From Gloeopeniophorella convolvens (Eukaryota > Basidiomycota > Agaricomycetes > Russulales), in assembly GCA_022496205.1 (NCBI GenBank), contig WTXD01000017.1:124001-188000 (forward strand): 64,000 nucleotides of DNA. The letters are read 5' to 3'. The notes under the pieces were generated by a model. That model was not told the origin of the DNA. It ran no database searches and worked only from the letters and a program-made list of their open reading frames with translations. A program made the translations under genes and the position numbers. Below are positions 1-11,453 of this stretch, in pieces. The stretch's first letter is position 1. Each line of letters opens with the position of its first letter.

Positions 1-1800
1 GATCACGGTTGTAAAGTACTTTTTTCTTGCCTTTCTTGTTGCGTATACAAATATCATCTGTCTCTGGGTTGTTTGTAGTTCCCTGCGTTGTGGTATTGTA
101 GGTCCATAGGCGCACGCATGTGGCGTAAGATCGGTCAACTTGCCGCCAGTCCTGTACAGAGTATGTAACGTCATATGTTACATACAGCTAGGATCATATA
201 GTAACTGTAACTACTGGCCGCAGCTAGTACCGGTACTTACAATAGCGGAGGCCGAGCCTGCGCGGGCGCTGGTACAGCTCCGTCCGTCTTGTTGGCACTA
301 CTTGGCCCCGTCGTTTCCGCCGGTGCCGCGAGCAACAAGTGCAGCGTGCACCACCGCGAGGCACTGCTGTACGCCTTGCGGCCCGCGCTGGAGGTAGGCG
401 CTGGTTTTCGAAAAGAAGCCTGGTTGCTTCCAGCACATGTGGATGAGCGAGGTCCGCGGGGCCCTGAAAATGACGACCAAACTCCGGGGTCGCTGGGCCT
501 CCGGGTTGGCTTCCTGGCGCGCACGCTGGCCCCAGCGCGGCTTTGGATTTAGGCCAGCCCTGTTGGGAGCTCTTTTGTTCACATCTCTGAGAGTGCTATC
601 GCGGTGTAAAGTTGACACTTGGATGCTCCGAGCTCAGTACTATACGTATGGCCTCATGAACCCATGCGGGCTGGTAATGGCCCTTATAATCAAACAGATC
701 GACTATCATCTGTGATTACTAATTTGGTCTGCACGTGGAGACTAGTAATGGCCGCCCATCTCCGGTATTTGGGGGCCCGGTTGCCCGTGAAACAATATAG
801 GCCTGCGCAGCAAAGCGCGCCCTCGATCACGTCGCGCCCGGGAGCATTATCTTCAACGTTCAAACGTTCAATGTCCAATGAAGACAAGGTGGGAGCCCCT
901 GTGTAAAAGTCTAGGGTTGCTCTCAGTTGCCAGAAGCAAATTTCATGCCACCGGAGGTGTGAGCTCCCTAGAGGCTGTGGAGAAAATCGCATGATGTTTT
1001 CACCGTGCATGAATGATACACACGCCGACACGGGTGGTCGTCTTGAGGCAGTCTCGCTCTGGCCCTTGGCAGAGCGAGGTCACTGTGGCTCCTCCCCCGA
1101 ACCCTTGCTGAACCCGGGGCGTGGGTGGAGCGGTCCATCCCCGTTGGAGTCGAGGCTCATGGTTTTTGGTTTGTAATGGTAGTGAAGTATTGTGCGTGGC
1201 AAGAATTTATCGTGGCAAGAATTCGGAGGTGTCGAACGGCTGCGGATCGGAGTCCATCGGTCCGAACGTATTATGTACGCATGGTCATGTGAGAACCGTG
1301 GGTCGAAGCTCCCAAATACAGGCATTGGAATCTGGATATGTCATCGCGCTGTCATCGCCAACGCCGAACCGGAAACGGCTTACTCTCTCTTACCAACTCG
1401 ACGATCCGAGTCTCGCCTCCGAACATCTTTTTTTTTTGCATCGGTGCGCTCGAAACAGTTCATGGGGCTCTCTCATACTGTTATCAGACATCTGGAGTCT
1501 GGCATCAGAAATGGCGGTGACGTCTCGTATTGGGGGGCCAGCAGGTCTGATGCAGGTGTCTAAGTGTTGTCATTTGTGGCGTACTCGTCGTCGGCGCGAG
1601 CCAAGACCTATCGGCTATGCTCGACGACGATGGTCACTAGTGGTCTCTCCGGCAATGCCTACGACCTCCACAGACCTCCACCGACCCCCAAGTAGTGCAC
1701 CGTTAGTTGCACCGCTCGTCACCCCTCCTCCAGTGGTACTAGTCCACTCTCAGGGGTCGTTCTTGCATCGACTCGCCCTCTGGTCCCAGGTGTGTCCCGC
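1..1800. other. no recognisable gene
   Basis: I see no protein family, repeat or RNA gene here. Several GC-rich open frames overlap each other on both strands between 140 and 1560. None shows a family motif or a consistent exon structure. The stretch lies 3' of the family-A gene, which ends at 1801 on the minus strand. Confidence 0.5.
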
Positions 1801-2348
1801 TCAACGGCGAATTACAACACCAGGGAAGAAGCCGCTGCCTGGGATGGGTGCGGTTTTACTGCGTCGGCCAGGCTTGGTGTACATTTGCATCGGGTTGGTA
1901 GGGTCCCCACCGGGAGGACCTTGGCCGCTGTGCGTACTGCTATCCGATGTCATCGGCGCCAGAAATCGCAAAGGCGGTGACGGACGCTGCTTGCTCGATG
2001 GTAGCCTAGGCGCTGAAGTTTGTTTCTGCGCGCGGGGGCTGGACCGCCTGGCACTGCACGCCTGAGCTTGCCCTGTGATAGCGGGATCAGAATGATATCA
2101 CGGGGGGCGCGGAGCGGGGTCATCTCACCTGTCGATGAACTCGCGCTCGAGCCCTGTCCGCCGGGTATACCGCTGATTTTCTGAATGGCGCTGGGGTCGA
2201 CATACACGGACTGCAACTGTCCCACAGGACGGAAGGCTGCGTTCCACATGAGTTCCTGCTCACGGGCGGTTCGTGTCCTAATGAGGTCCGTCAAGATCTA
2301 TCGAAACCCGATGCTTCTATTTACTTACTGTTGCTTCTGAGAAGGCAT
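1801..2348 (-). CDS. unrecognised small gene family, copy A (146 aa)
   Basis: I do not recognise this protein, but it is clearly a gene because two more copies (B at 6192-6863, C at 9407-10006) share its structure. The exons are 2348-2329, 2277-2129 and 2072-1801. They sum to 441 nt, which is in frame, with introns of 51 and 56 bp in phases 2 and 1. Exon 1 encodes only MPSQKQ. Exon 2 holds the conserved core: WNAAFRPVGQ, then VDPSAIQKISGIPGGQ. Exon 3 is low-complexity and Ser/Pro-rich. It ends in a basic, conserved tail, KPGRRSK followed by IPGSGFFPGVVIRR and the stop. No signal peptide or membrane segment is visible. The tail could bind nucleic acid or act as a nuclear signal, but that is a guess. 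The start was chosen because MxSQK is shared with copy C and is followed at once by a GTAAGT donor. Confidence 0.75.
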
Positions 2349-3742
2349 CTATAGCTCGGTTAATAGCTGGGAAGAGGATAGAGTTGTTTGATACCGACGT
2401 CACAGGCATGTAGAGCTCTTATATGGTCCTCGCGAGATGTGTATGGGCTCTTCATCGGGCTCGGATACAATGCACACCGGCCGTCAAGTCTACGGTCTGA
2501 TGCTATGAAATGAAACCTGTTCGGATTGTGGGTATCTTGCGCTCAGTGCAGTGACTCAACTGGAGTACAAGGCCACGTCCTGTGCTGTTGGAAGACTCTA
2601 TGCATCAGACGGGCCGGCCGACTTGCAGAACGCGTAGCTCTCCCGTAACACTCTAACACTACATCACACGGTCATTGGTCCACGTCTGTATAGTTCAAAC
2701 TGCGTTCACAAACCCTCCGCGCATTAAGCAAAGCCCATGCGACTCTCATCGTTGCCGTCGGAGGCCCCGTCGGAGGCCGGCCTCCATTCGATCACGTGGA
2801 TAGCGTTGTTATCTCCGTTACAGAGCAGACGAATTTAAAAAGAGCACTCTCGCTAACTTTGTCGCTGTGGATAGGCGTGCCCACTTTCTTACGGCATTAG
2901 GACGGACCGTGGATAACTAATAACACCCTCGGTCGGGTAGCAATACAAGTCAAAGTGACTTTGGCCGGATTTCCGGTCATTGAATCATGTCCGCAGTGCG
3001 CAGTGGCCCCGGCGCACCCCCCGGCGGCGCTGGGGGCTATTGCTTGCTTTCCGGCGGCGTTCCGAGGAATAGAGTGAAGATCAACAGTCGTGTTGCTGAC
3101 TAGCCTCGTTTGCGACACTATGACTACCGGAGCAGGGGAAAAATGTACATGGTAACAGGTGAACATGCGGTAGTCACGAACCGGAGAAAGTGGAAAACAT
3201 TGATCGCTCTACCAGGCGATGACAGTGGCTGGACGATACATGGACAACAGGGCGCGTTGATTGAATACTCGTCGTTTGCAGGGCTTCAGCTGACCATCTC
3301 ATGACCAACATCAAATCATACTGAATCAGAACAAGAGTCAGGGAGTGGGTTTGCTTCATCGTTTGATTGTAGCTCGGAGCCAACTTGCGGTGATCTCCAC
3401 GTATTAGCGTATGATGTATGCTTGACACGTGCTCTGTGCACCTGAGCACGCGCGCTTGGTGGGAAGCTTAAGAACCTGAAGCACTCTTCCCAAGCGTGGC
3501 AGTGATGATTGTACACATCAACTTTTACCCGAAAGTCGGTGGTGTTTCGTAGCTGAAGCGCTGAACAGCGAAGGGAAGGAGCTTGAGCACTAAAATAAGC
3601 ATTCTGATTTAGGGCTCTTCGTATCTTGGCATCTACTAGACTGTCACCTGATTGGGACGAGACGAGTCATGCATCATGGCCTGCACTGGTAGAACGGTTT
3701 GGGCGCCAGACGTGCGGACCTTATACTTAACTCTCTACCGCG
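2349..3742. other. intergenic, nothing recognised
   Basis: This holds the upstream region of the family-A gene and of the epimerase gene. No open frame here has a family signature, and no repeat or RNA gene was seen. Confidence 0.45.
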
Positions 3743-5160
3743 ATGAGAACAGTGTTTCTGACAGGTGCAACAGGTACGATTCTGCATTCCTCGGATAGTT
3801 GCTCCCCGGGGCCACTCTGCGGGCCGACACATCGTGGCCGTTTGGCCAAGGCTATATTGGAGGCACAGTACTACATCGCCTTCTTGAGCACCCAGAACGA
3901 GGAGATTTCGAGATTACAGCTCTAGTTCGTCAAGCTGAGAAAGCGCAGAAGCTACGTGAATTGGGTCTAACGGTGCATGTTGGGATGTTGGATGACGCCG
4001 ACTTACTTCAACGTCTCTCCTCGGAGGCGGACATCGCCTTGCATACTGTACGCATTGATGAGGCAGTTCTTAACGATCACACTTCCATGACTGTACTACA
4101 CAGGCACACGCTGACCACATGCCAGCGGCAAGGGCAATACTGGCTGGGTTGAAAGCGACGTACGACAGGACCGGCGACCCGAGCGCCGTGATACATACGG
4201 TAAGGGTCCAACGTTGAACATTCAAGCTGCTTACCCTAACGAGCGGACTTAACGCCTCTCGCATTATAGTCAGGGACAGGTACCTAGCAGTTTTCCTCCA
4301 ATGTGCGATGTTGACGACAGGCTACGCGTAAGGTGTGCTGTGTAACGTGGAGAACGACGAGTCGATAGATCCGGAAACCGTCTACCATGATACGAGTGTG
4401 GAACAGATGGCCTCGTTGCCAGCTTCGCGCAGGCATCGGGATGTAGATTTCCAGATAATTTCTGCCGACAAGGATGGTAAGCGTTCAGTAAAACAAGGGG
4501 AGGTCAAAGATTAACCTTCACCAGGTTATGTTCGCAGCTACATCGTACTCCCAGGCCTCATTTACGGCCTCCCAACCGGCCCTATAGCCGACCTTGGCAT
4601 CCAGAACATAAAGTCTGTGCCGATCGTAACTAACATCCGGTTCGCGCTTGCCCGTGGTCAGGCAGCAACCATTGGAGACGGGCAAGTTGTTTGGCCTGCT
4701 GTGGAGGTACACGAGCGTGCGTACTCTGGTTCTGGCATTGGTCCTCGACCCAAAGGGTGCAGTCGGCGATTTCTACCAGATATTATTTGACTCATATAGC
4801 GCCAACGCGGACGTCCCACATGGAGTCGAGGGATACTATTTTGTGGAGAACGGAGAGTTCGTAATGGTTGATGTAGCGCGCGAGGTTGCAGTTACGTTGC
4901 ACGGTATTGGAAAAGGTCGAAGCCCCGAGCCGGAGCAGCTCTCACCCGAGGAGATGCGCCAACTCCAGAAGGTTTGCTTTCCGTGCTTCACGCAACGGAG
5001 TGGAACATGCTGAATGGATGAGCCTCAGAGATCACCGCTATTCGCATTTGACTGCCGTGCACGAGGAGAACGATCCCGCGCCCTAGGCTGGAGACCGAAG
5101 AAGACGAAAGGAGACATGCTGAAAGCTATCAGAGTAGAGACACTCTCTACTGTTGCATAA
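3743..5160 (+). CDS. NAD(P)-binding epimerase/NmrA-like short-chain reductase
   Basis: This predicts a cytosolic Rossmann-fold oxidoreductase of the extended SDR/NAD-dependent epimerase type. Eight exons were placed by eye: 3743-3773, 3851-4047, 4104-4199, 4270-4279, 4333-4476, 4525-4706, 4756-4971 and 5029-5160. They sum to 1008 nt (335 aa) in frame. The N-terminus reads MRTVFLTGATGYIGG, the glycine-rich dinucleotide-binding loop, split by intron 1. It is followed by a typical second strand (EITALVR). Later come a C-terminal VPHGVEGYYFVENGEF block and the closing RSRALGWRPKK, both typical of fungal NmrA-like/epimerase proteins. The catalytic Tyr-x-x-x-Lys of classical SDRs is not obvious, as is common in this atypical group. 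Exon 4 is only 10 nt. The 4707-4755 intron is the least certain join. Substrate is unknown. The family-A and family-B genes flank it on the opposite strand. Confidence 0.85.
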
Positions 5161-6191
5161 GACACGTCTGAATGGTGCTAAGGTTTTGCCGTCTCTTCGA
5201 ATACAGAGTACCTAGTTGGCGAGGTGTCGTCGATAGGTCAACAAAAGTCGGATGGGGAGGCCAATCTTCAAGTCCTTCCAGTTGCATGATGCCATCGAGT
5301 ACTCTGGGAAGGCGGCTAGATACCCAACGCTCAAGATCTGCCCGTCTAGTTCAAATTTGTTGAACGGGTCTTTGGTCCCCGCGAAAAGATAGGCCTGGTC
5401 TTCATTCCTTGGCAGGCCAGTGGCGGTCGCAAGGGCTACCGAAGAAGCCGAGAGACATCAAGAGCAGAGATTAAAGTCACTGTAAAACGACACCTTCGAG
5501 ACGCTCTACACACGGCGAGTCTTGAAGCTTGAGCTCGAGCTTGAGGGCCTGAGGGAGTCCGAGTTCAAGTTGTTCAATGGGACAGCAGTGACAGTACCGG
5601 TGGCCAGGCTGATTGTAGCTCAGCTGGCTATTCCCGACGGACCGAACCGACGCGCCTCGTGTTTCTGTTCCCACGGCCCTTACCAACTCCGTCAAGGCGA
5701 GTCGGATGTGCCGTTGGGGAAAAGCGGCCAGGGTAACTTGACTTGCCTCAGAGCCGCTAGCTATAGAACACCCCCAAAAGAGCGCCTTTCTCGAGTCCTT
5801 CTATTCGCGTCGCATCATCCGCCGTCGATCGTCTCAGAATCGTCTGACTCGCAAAGGTCTCTATCATCCGTTTCCGGATACTCAAACTGTCGAGTGAACA
5901 TTCGGATCGCCGCGTTAGTGTTACAATGGTGAGCGAACAAGAAACATTATTCTAGCCACTCTCACGCTCCCGATGTATCTTAGACCTCACGCCCGACCTG
6001 CTCCTGTGACATTATGTACCCCGGCGTCATATAACGTAGCGACCCTCCAACTCAATAACGAACAATCAGTACCACGACAAATAAGCAGCTCCAAAAGTCA
6101 AGTACGTGTATCTCTCTGGATCATAGTTCCTCAATGTCTCAATGAGAGTCTGTGACACTGCAGCTCCGGACTCGTTATCTGATGTTCAGGC
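5161..6191. other. no clear gene; possible minus-strand exon near 5210-5430
   Basis: A minus-strand frame around 5430-5210 reads like protein (for example AYLFAGTKDPFNKFELDG, then GYLAAFPEYSMASC). I could not attach a start, a family or neighbouring exons. A short Leu/Glu-rich repeat lies near 5521-5560. Everything else is unassigned. Confidence 0.3.
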
Positions 6192-6863
6192 TCATTTCGC
6201 TGATGGTAGCTGATGCCTCATGACATCCCCGTGGAAGTAAATGCTCCCGGGGATCGCTGAATCTTTCCCGCGCCGCCCTGGTTTTCCTCGATTCTGATAG
6301 GGTGTGGACGGTGCCACGGTGCTCGTCATGCCTTGAGGCTTTCCTGTTTCACCGCTACTCCCAGGGCCCCTTGCCATCCTTACGTTAACGAACGTCAGCC
6401 CCGCGGTCGAGCCTTCCCGAACGCTTGCAATGCCCGAATTATTGGCCGACAAAGGCCGCTCGCCTGGGGCTGCGTTGTGCCTGTGCGACGTGCTCGAGAC
6501 CGGAGGTGGTCTCGAAACCGCAGGTGGCACCCCGGTAAGCTTCCCTGCTACTGGCATTTTCCTTGCGTTCTGAGTGTCTAGGGGAGATGTTAGATGATCA
6601 GCAGCAAAATACTTCTTATTACGCTTATTCGACCTAGCATCTTTCTATCCTGTTGGGTTCCTGCAGGACATGGCATTCCACTGATCTTGGATATAGCTTC
6701 TGGATTTACAAGCCCGGAGCCATCGCGTCCCACCGCGCTAAAGGCCGCATTCCAAGCTCGGTCATCCTTCGCCGGGGTCGATGTCCTAATAGCGAAGATT
6801 TATGAGCCTTGGTAACATGTCAACTCGAGGCAGTTACCTCAGACTCTTCGTGTTCTTCTGCAT
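6192..6863 (-). CDS. unrecognised small gene family, copy B (187 aa)
   Basis: This is the second member of the A/B/C family. The exons are 6863-6838, 6785-6634 and 6577-6192, 564 nt in frame, with introns of 52 and 56 bp in the same phases as in A and C. Exon 1 encodes MQKNTKSL. Exon 2 carries DRAWNAAFSAVG and NPEAISKISGMP, the family core, with Asn where A and C have Asp. The second donor is GTCGAA, weaker than usual. It was chosen because it gives the family's phase and a 56-bp intron. Exon 3 is longer than in A and C and Ser/Pro/Gly-rich. It ends with the conserved GKPGRRGKDSAIPGS, then a diverged FHGDVMRH tail. It is the most divergent copy but shows no stop or frameshift. Function is unknown. 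Confidence 0.68.
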
Positions 6864-9406
6864 AGTGCCACAGGGAGACAACGTAGTGGTAACTGGGGAT
6901 TGTGATCGACGGTTGTGGCGAGGATGCGAGCCAAGCTCGCATATTTATGTCCGTATCCGCAGCGGCCTCCCTTCACATGCCAGATCTCACATCGCTTTTC
7001 ACAAAGGTCGTCGCATCAATGTTGTCCATCCCATGTCCGCGGCGGCAGCACTGCACAGAAGAGCGCCTTGGAGATCGCAGAGCCCTCCGAGCCCGACAGC
7101 GAATCGACGAAGTCGGCATTCAGTTATTCTTAATTATGCCGGTATAGGTTACTTTTCTTCGACAGCGCTCTATTGATTATGCCTATATTCAGAGTCTAAC
7201 GGTGCTTCCTCTAGGTGCAGGAAATTTTGTATGCGCATCCACAAACCAATCACTATCACGACTCTGGCGCCTATTGGTTCTACGTGCCGCGATTTCATGC
7301 GGCGACACCTTCACGTAGAAACCTGTTATAGCTTCCATGCCACTCGGATCTTGGCGAACCAGATGTAGCTCGTTGACGCTTTGCCGCAACATGCCGCATC
7401 GAGCGCCGTGGTTGCGAATTGACCGGAGCCTAGCACTAAAGTCCGTGACGCCAGCGTCATAAGTCTCTCCCAAGAAGCCATCTCAAATGCGGTATGCTAT
7501 TGAACACTTTTGTCAAAAACATATGTCGTACTGCGACTCGATGTGTTCTGACGAGCGCTTAAATACGACTCGATGCCAATTGCGAACACTTCACACGGTC
7601 CTGCTAACTTGGCGTGAACTTGTTGGGGGCGTGGCACGTTGCTGCGCACGAGTCCATCATCATATTAAAAGATGGTATTATATGGGACTAGTAGATGGTG
7701 GTTCATGGCTTCTTCAACTTGGCCCGAGCGGAAACGTCCAAGGCAGAGGACTTGAATGGGGAAGCACTGGTCTACGCGCGGCGGCGTTCTGGGTTGCTAT
7801 ATGTGCGCGCTTCTTCACAGCCTCAAGGTACAAATACACCGAGTCAGAATCAAGAACAGTATACGCCAAAGTCGAGCCTTGACGTCCTTGGTTCGAGAAG
7901 ATCTAGGCCACGCTGGCGATCGACTTGTCCCGAGTGGAGCGCTCGGGCGTCGAGCTGGTGGAATGGTGTTGACTCACATTTGGGTCTTCTGTGCCCCAAA
8001 GGGACTTCTATGTCCAATGTCGTTACTCTGATCAGTATGACTCTTGTAGGTGCGCCCTTTCCTAGGCTCGATGTCTTCGGCCGAGTCATGCCAATGGCTA
8101 CAACATCCGAGCCGCACGCTCGGGCGGAGAGCTGACTCGGCTCGGAGGAAACGTTGATAGCGGCGCGGCGTGTTTACCATGTATGGTAATATAGCAGGCC
8201 TCTCCGGATTCCGGAGCCGGCCGTACGCACTACGCGTACGCATCGCCGCACCGCACCCAATCGGATAGTGATCGCCACGTAATAAGCTCGGCCGTTCGTC
8301 CCGAACCCCCACTCTCCTACTAGTCACTAAATCAGTCGCTGGTCACTACGAGATATGAGTCCGAGCGGCTTGCAGTGGTATGTCTGCCTTCACCAGGCTT
8401 TATCGACCTAAACACTCATACTGAGTCGCAGGCTGGCTCCCTAATCTCTGCCGCACACACACCCACTGCCTCTGCCAATATTCAGTCTGGCTTGCGGCAA
8501 TGGTCCGGATAGACGACAGTACTGGTGTCACTGCGTCCTGGAGCTGCTGCGTCCTGAAGTTACTGCGTCCTGAAGTTACTGCGTCCTGAAGTTACTGCGT
8601 CCTGACGCTACTGCGTCATGAATGGATCTACAGATAGTTGAGTGATCAGCAATCAACAGGACTTGGCGTCTCCCGCATATCGGAATCGAGGTGAACTATG
8701 CTCCGAGATCCCCACGGTCGGGAACCCATTTAAACGTTGGATCAGGAGTCACCAAAGCCCCAGTCAGAGAGCCACAATGCCAGGTGCGACTAGCGTCACC
8801 GTTCTCTGAGTTGGATATAGTTGACCATATGACAGCTCTTTATGTGTATATCGGAGGTCGTTGTGGAGGTAGGTCGCCTCACCTATAACGTTTGGTTTCA
8901 GATTGTCGTTGATTGACTCTCGTCAGCTAATGCGGTTACACTGCCGGGCCCGGTCTAGCAGTATGCATCTCGACCCGGTAACAACATCGAATTGGTTGAG
9001 AATTTATCCGTTGGCCCACCACCGGCTACCGATTTCCAGAGCCGTGGGGTCAATTGAAGGATCTGTGGTTCATCGAGGAGGCGCTGCGCCTCATTCCGCG
9101 GGCGATCGCTCGACAGAATCTGGGAGGAAGGTACTCATTGCGTGCGGCTCTTCTTTATGCGCCCATGAGTCCCTGTTTGACGGTGGATGACACTTGACCC
9201 TGGCGCCTCTCGAAGGGTTGATATGGGTGAACATTCTGACGTTCTATCAAAGAACGTAACTGAAAAGAAATTTGTAGCTCTACCACAATGCAAGGACCGC
9301 ATTCCTGTCCCACTGTCAATCTCTATCACCCCAACATCCTCGACGCCGAGCGCCAGGAAGATTCGGTCGTAACGAACATTCGAAATCTCTGACCCCTATG
9401 TCCCCA
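6864..9406. other. no assigned gene; open frames on both strands
   Basis: Open frames near 7487-8135 (plus) and 7189-7473 (minus) show no family motif that I recognise. A plus-strand phrase near 7211-7310 (TNHYHDSGAYWFYVPRF) looks protein-like but could not be built into a gene. The stretch also contains the 16-bp tandem repeat described separately. Confidence 0.35.
8531..8626. repeat. 16-bp tandem repeat, six units
   Basis: The unit CTGCGTCCTGAAGTTA is present three times exactly (8547-8594). One diverged unit lies before these copies and two after. It is a short minisatellite, not in an assigned gene. Confidence 0.85.
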
Positions 9407-10006
9407 CTACTTTCGGTGGCGTATCACGTTAGCGGGGAACCAGTCGCTCCCTGGGATGCTCGCAGCCTTCCCCGGCTTCCCCGGTTTGGCGTATTGTTGC
9501 TTTGAGTCGGCGTTGTGGCCGTTGCTGCCGCCACCATTGGAGCTGGACCGGTGGCTGCCAGAACTTGCATGCGACCCAGTGGTCATTATGTCCATGAACT
9601 GGATCTTCCCCGGCTGCTGCTGCTGCTGCCTGGACGCGGCGGTGTTCCTTTTGGAGGCCGACCCGGGGTCCGTGGCGTTTCCCTGCACTGCTGTGGCGCT
9701 TCCATTGGTGGGTTGAGGATTGTCTGTTTATGCCCCCGTACGTCTCGTAAACTCGACCATGCTCAGGATTCTCAGTACGTACTGGGGGGCTGAGTGGCAC
9801 AGCTTTTCTGCCCGCCGGGCATGCCACTTATCCTCTCGATCGCTCTAGGGTCGACCGATGTCGGGACCATTTGTCCTACGGGTTTGAAAGCAGCGTCCCA
9901 GACAGGATCCTGCTGGGGGACTGATTTCACGCTAAAAATCGAGGTCTATCGCTGCTGCAACGGATTCATATGTTCAAGACACTCACTTGGTCTTCTGAGA
10001 CGACAT
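9407..10006 (-). CDS. unrecognised small gene family, copy C (161 aa)
   Basis: This is the third member of the A/B/C family. The exons are 10006-9987, 9931-9783 and 9723-9407, 486 nt in frame, with introns of 55 and 59 bp in phases 2 and 1. Exons 1 and 2 have the same lengths as in copy A (20 and 149 nt). Exon 1 encodes MSSQKT. Exon 2 has DPVWDAAFKPVGQ and VDPRAIERISGMPGGQK. Exon 3 is low-complexity, with a QQQQQ run near residue 85 and a Ser/Gly/Asn-rich stretch. It ends with YAKPGKPGKAASIPGS, then WFPANVIRH. There is no signal peptide or transmembrane segment. The core and tail are conserved across the family while the middle is free to change, which suggests two short functional segments joined by a linker. 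Confidence 0.75.
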
Positions 10007-11453
10007 CTTCGGGTTTCTGTGTGATGGGATTGAAGCTGGAAAGCCTGTAGGACGGAGCATCCCCTCTTATACCACCTGCTTGATTCTATGATTGCCTGCA
10101 GTGAGTAATCTTGATGCTGTTCTGTACGAGGATGTTTCAGCAATCCAGGAAACTCGATGATGCCCCTGGTATCTCGACGAAAACCAGACCAACAGCTGCG
10201 CGCTTTAGTACGTGGCTTCTGACCGGTGGTTGTGCACGTCCTGGCAAATCCGCAGAATGCAAGTCTGTCTTCGCGTTTCGCACTGTGCTTCCCGGCCGCC
10301 TCGAAAAGTGTATGACGCCCCGATTACACTTACGCTGCACGAGAACGAACGCCACCGATTTTCAGCACAACCCACACGAAGCACGTCCCCCTGTTATCCT
10401 CGTAGTTGTCTCTCCGAACCCCTCAGTAGAGCATTTGTGATTGGCACATCAATGCTGACGAGGCCAGATGAGTGTGCTATTGTATCTTTCGTTTCGAGAA
10501 TAGCTGTAGCTTTCATCATAGGTTGATGCGCATGGAATGGTCCGCATATCTGGCGCTCGTTATTCACACCCGGATGTTACTGCCCGGCATGCGGGGTGGG
10601 CGCTGGTGATGCGCAAAAGGTACGAAGTCGAAAGATTGCGAGAAGGTCAGAGAAACAAGATTCCTTGTGTAGAGTAAGCATGGATTGAGAACAATAGAGC
10701 TGTGTGTTTCATACCGCTCGCACCACACGCGCATGTGAAGGAGATGTCCAACACAAAGAAGGAAGACGTGCCGATGGACAGCATGGCAAGAACGCGGCGT
10801 GTTTGGCTATCTACTGCCACGCGAACTGCGTTCGGGTATGTAGTATGAATTCCGCATCTAGTAGAATTTAAAGGTTAAGAAAAGCCACTTGAACATGAAA
10901 AATCTCAGGAGCCCACTGCAGCACCTCAGCGGCCCAGCATCCTCTCCGCCGTGACGACACTTGTAGTTACACCAGCGGCAGAAGCCACTACTATACGGTG
11001 AAAACTCCCGCCGCTGGTCTATAGTTGTCAAACTGAACGAGCTGTGCGAAGGTGGCTTGGCACTTTCCTGATCCTTCGTGACTACGGCGACATCAGATCG
11101 GGGCTATAATGTGGGGTCGTTGGGGGGCGAGACTCGGAAGTGCAGGCTGGGAGGAGTCCGAGTCGGGGCGTGAGATAACCTCCACCGGGCTCTAATTTCA
11201 CCGATCTCATTGCACAAGCCAGTAGCTGCCCACGTGCAGAAGCTCGAATGCAAGCAGTAACTAGTAAAGGTCGAGAAGCTGTTGAAGACCAGTTCACACA
11301 CAAGGTAGACGACTTCTGGTATGACGTTCTCGTGGTCGGAATTCGATTCCGTAGTACGTATCATAGTAGTAGTCCATCTGCGAGTCGAGTGTGTTCCCAC
11401 GTACTTAATGAGAAGAAATAGCGATGCAAGTGGCGCGGAAAATAGAGGCGATT
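10007..11453. other. intergenic, nothing recognised
   Basis: This is the upstream region of the family-C gene and the 3' side of the first DUF6533 gene. No gene, repeat or RNA was supported. Confidence 0.45.

Noticed and set aside
1121..2065. 314-codon open frame on plus
   Set aside because: It runs antisense through exon 3 of the family-A gene, has no motif, and owes its length to GC-rich composition.
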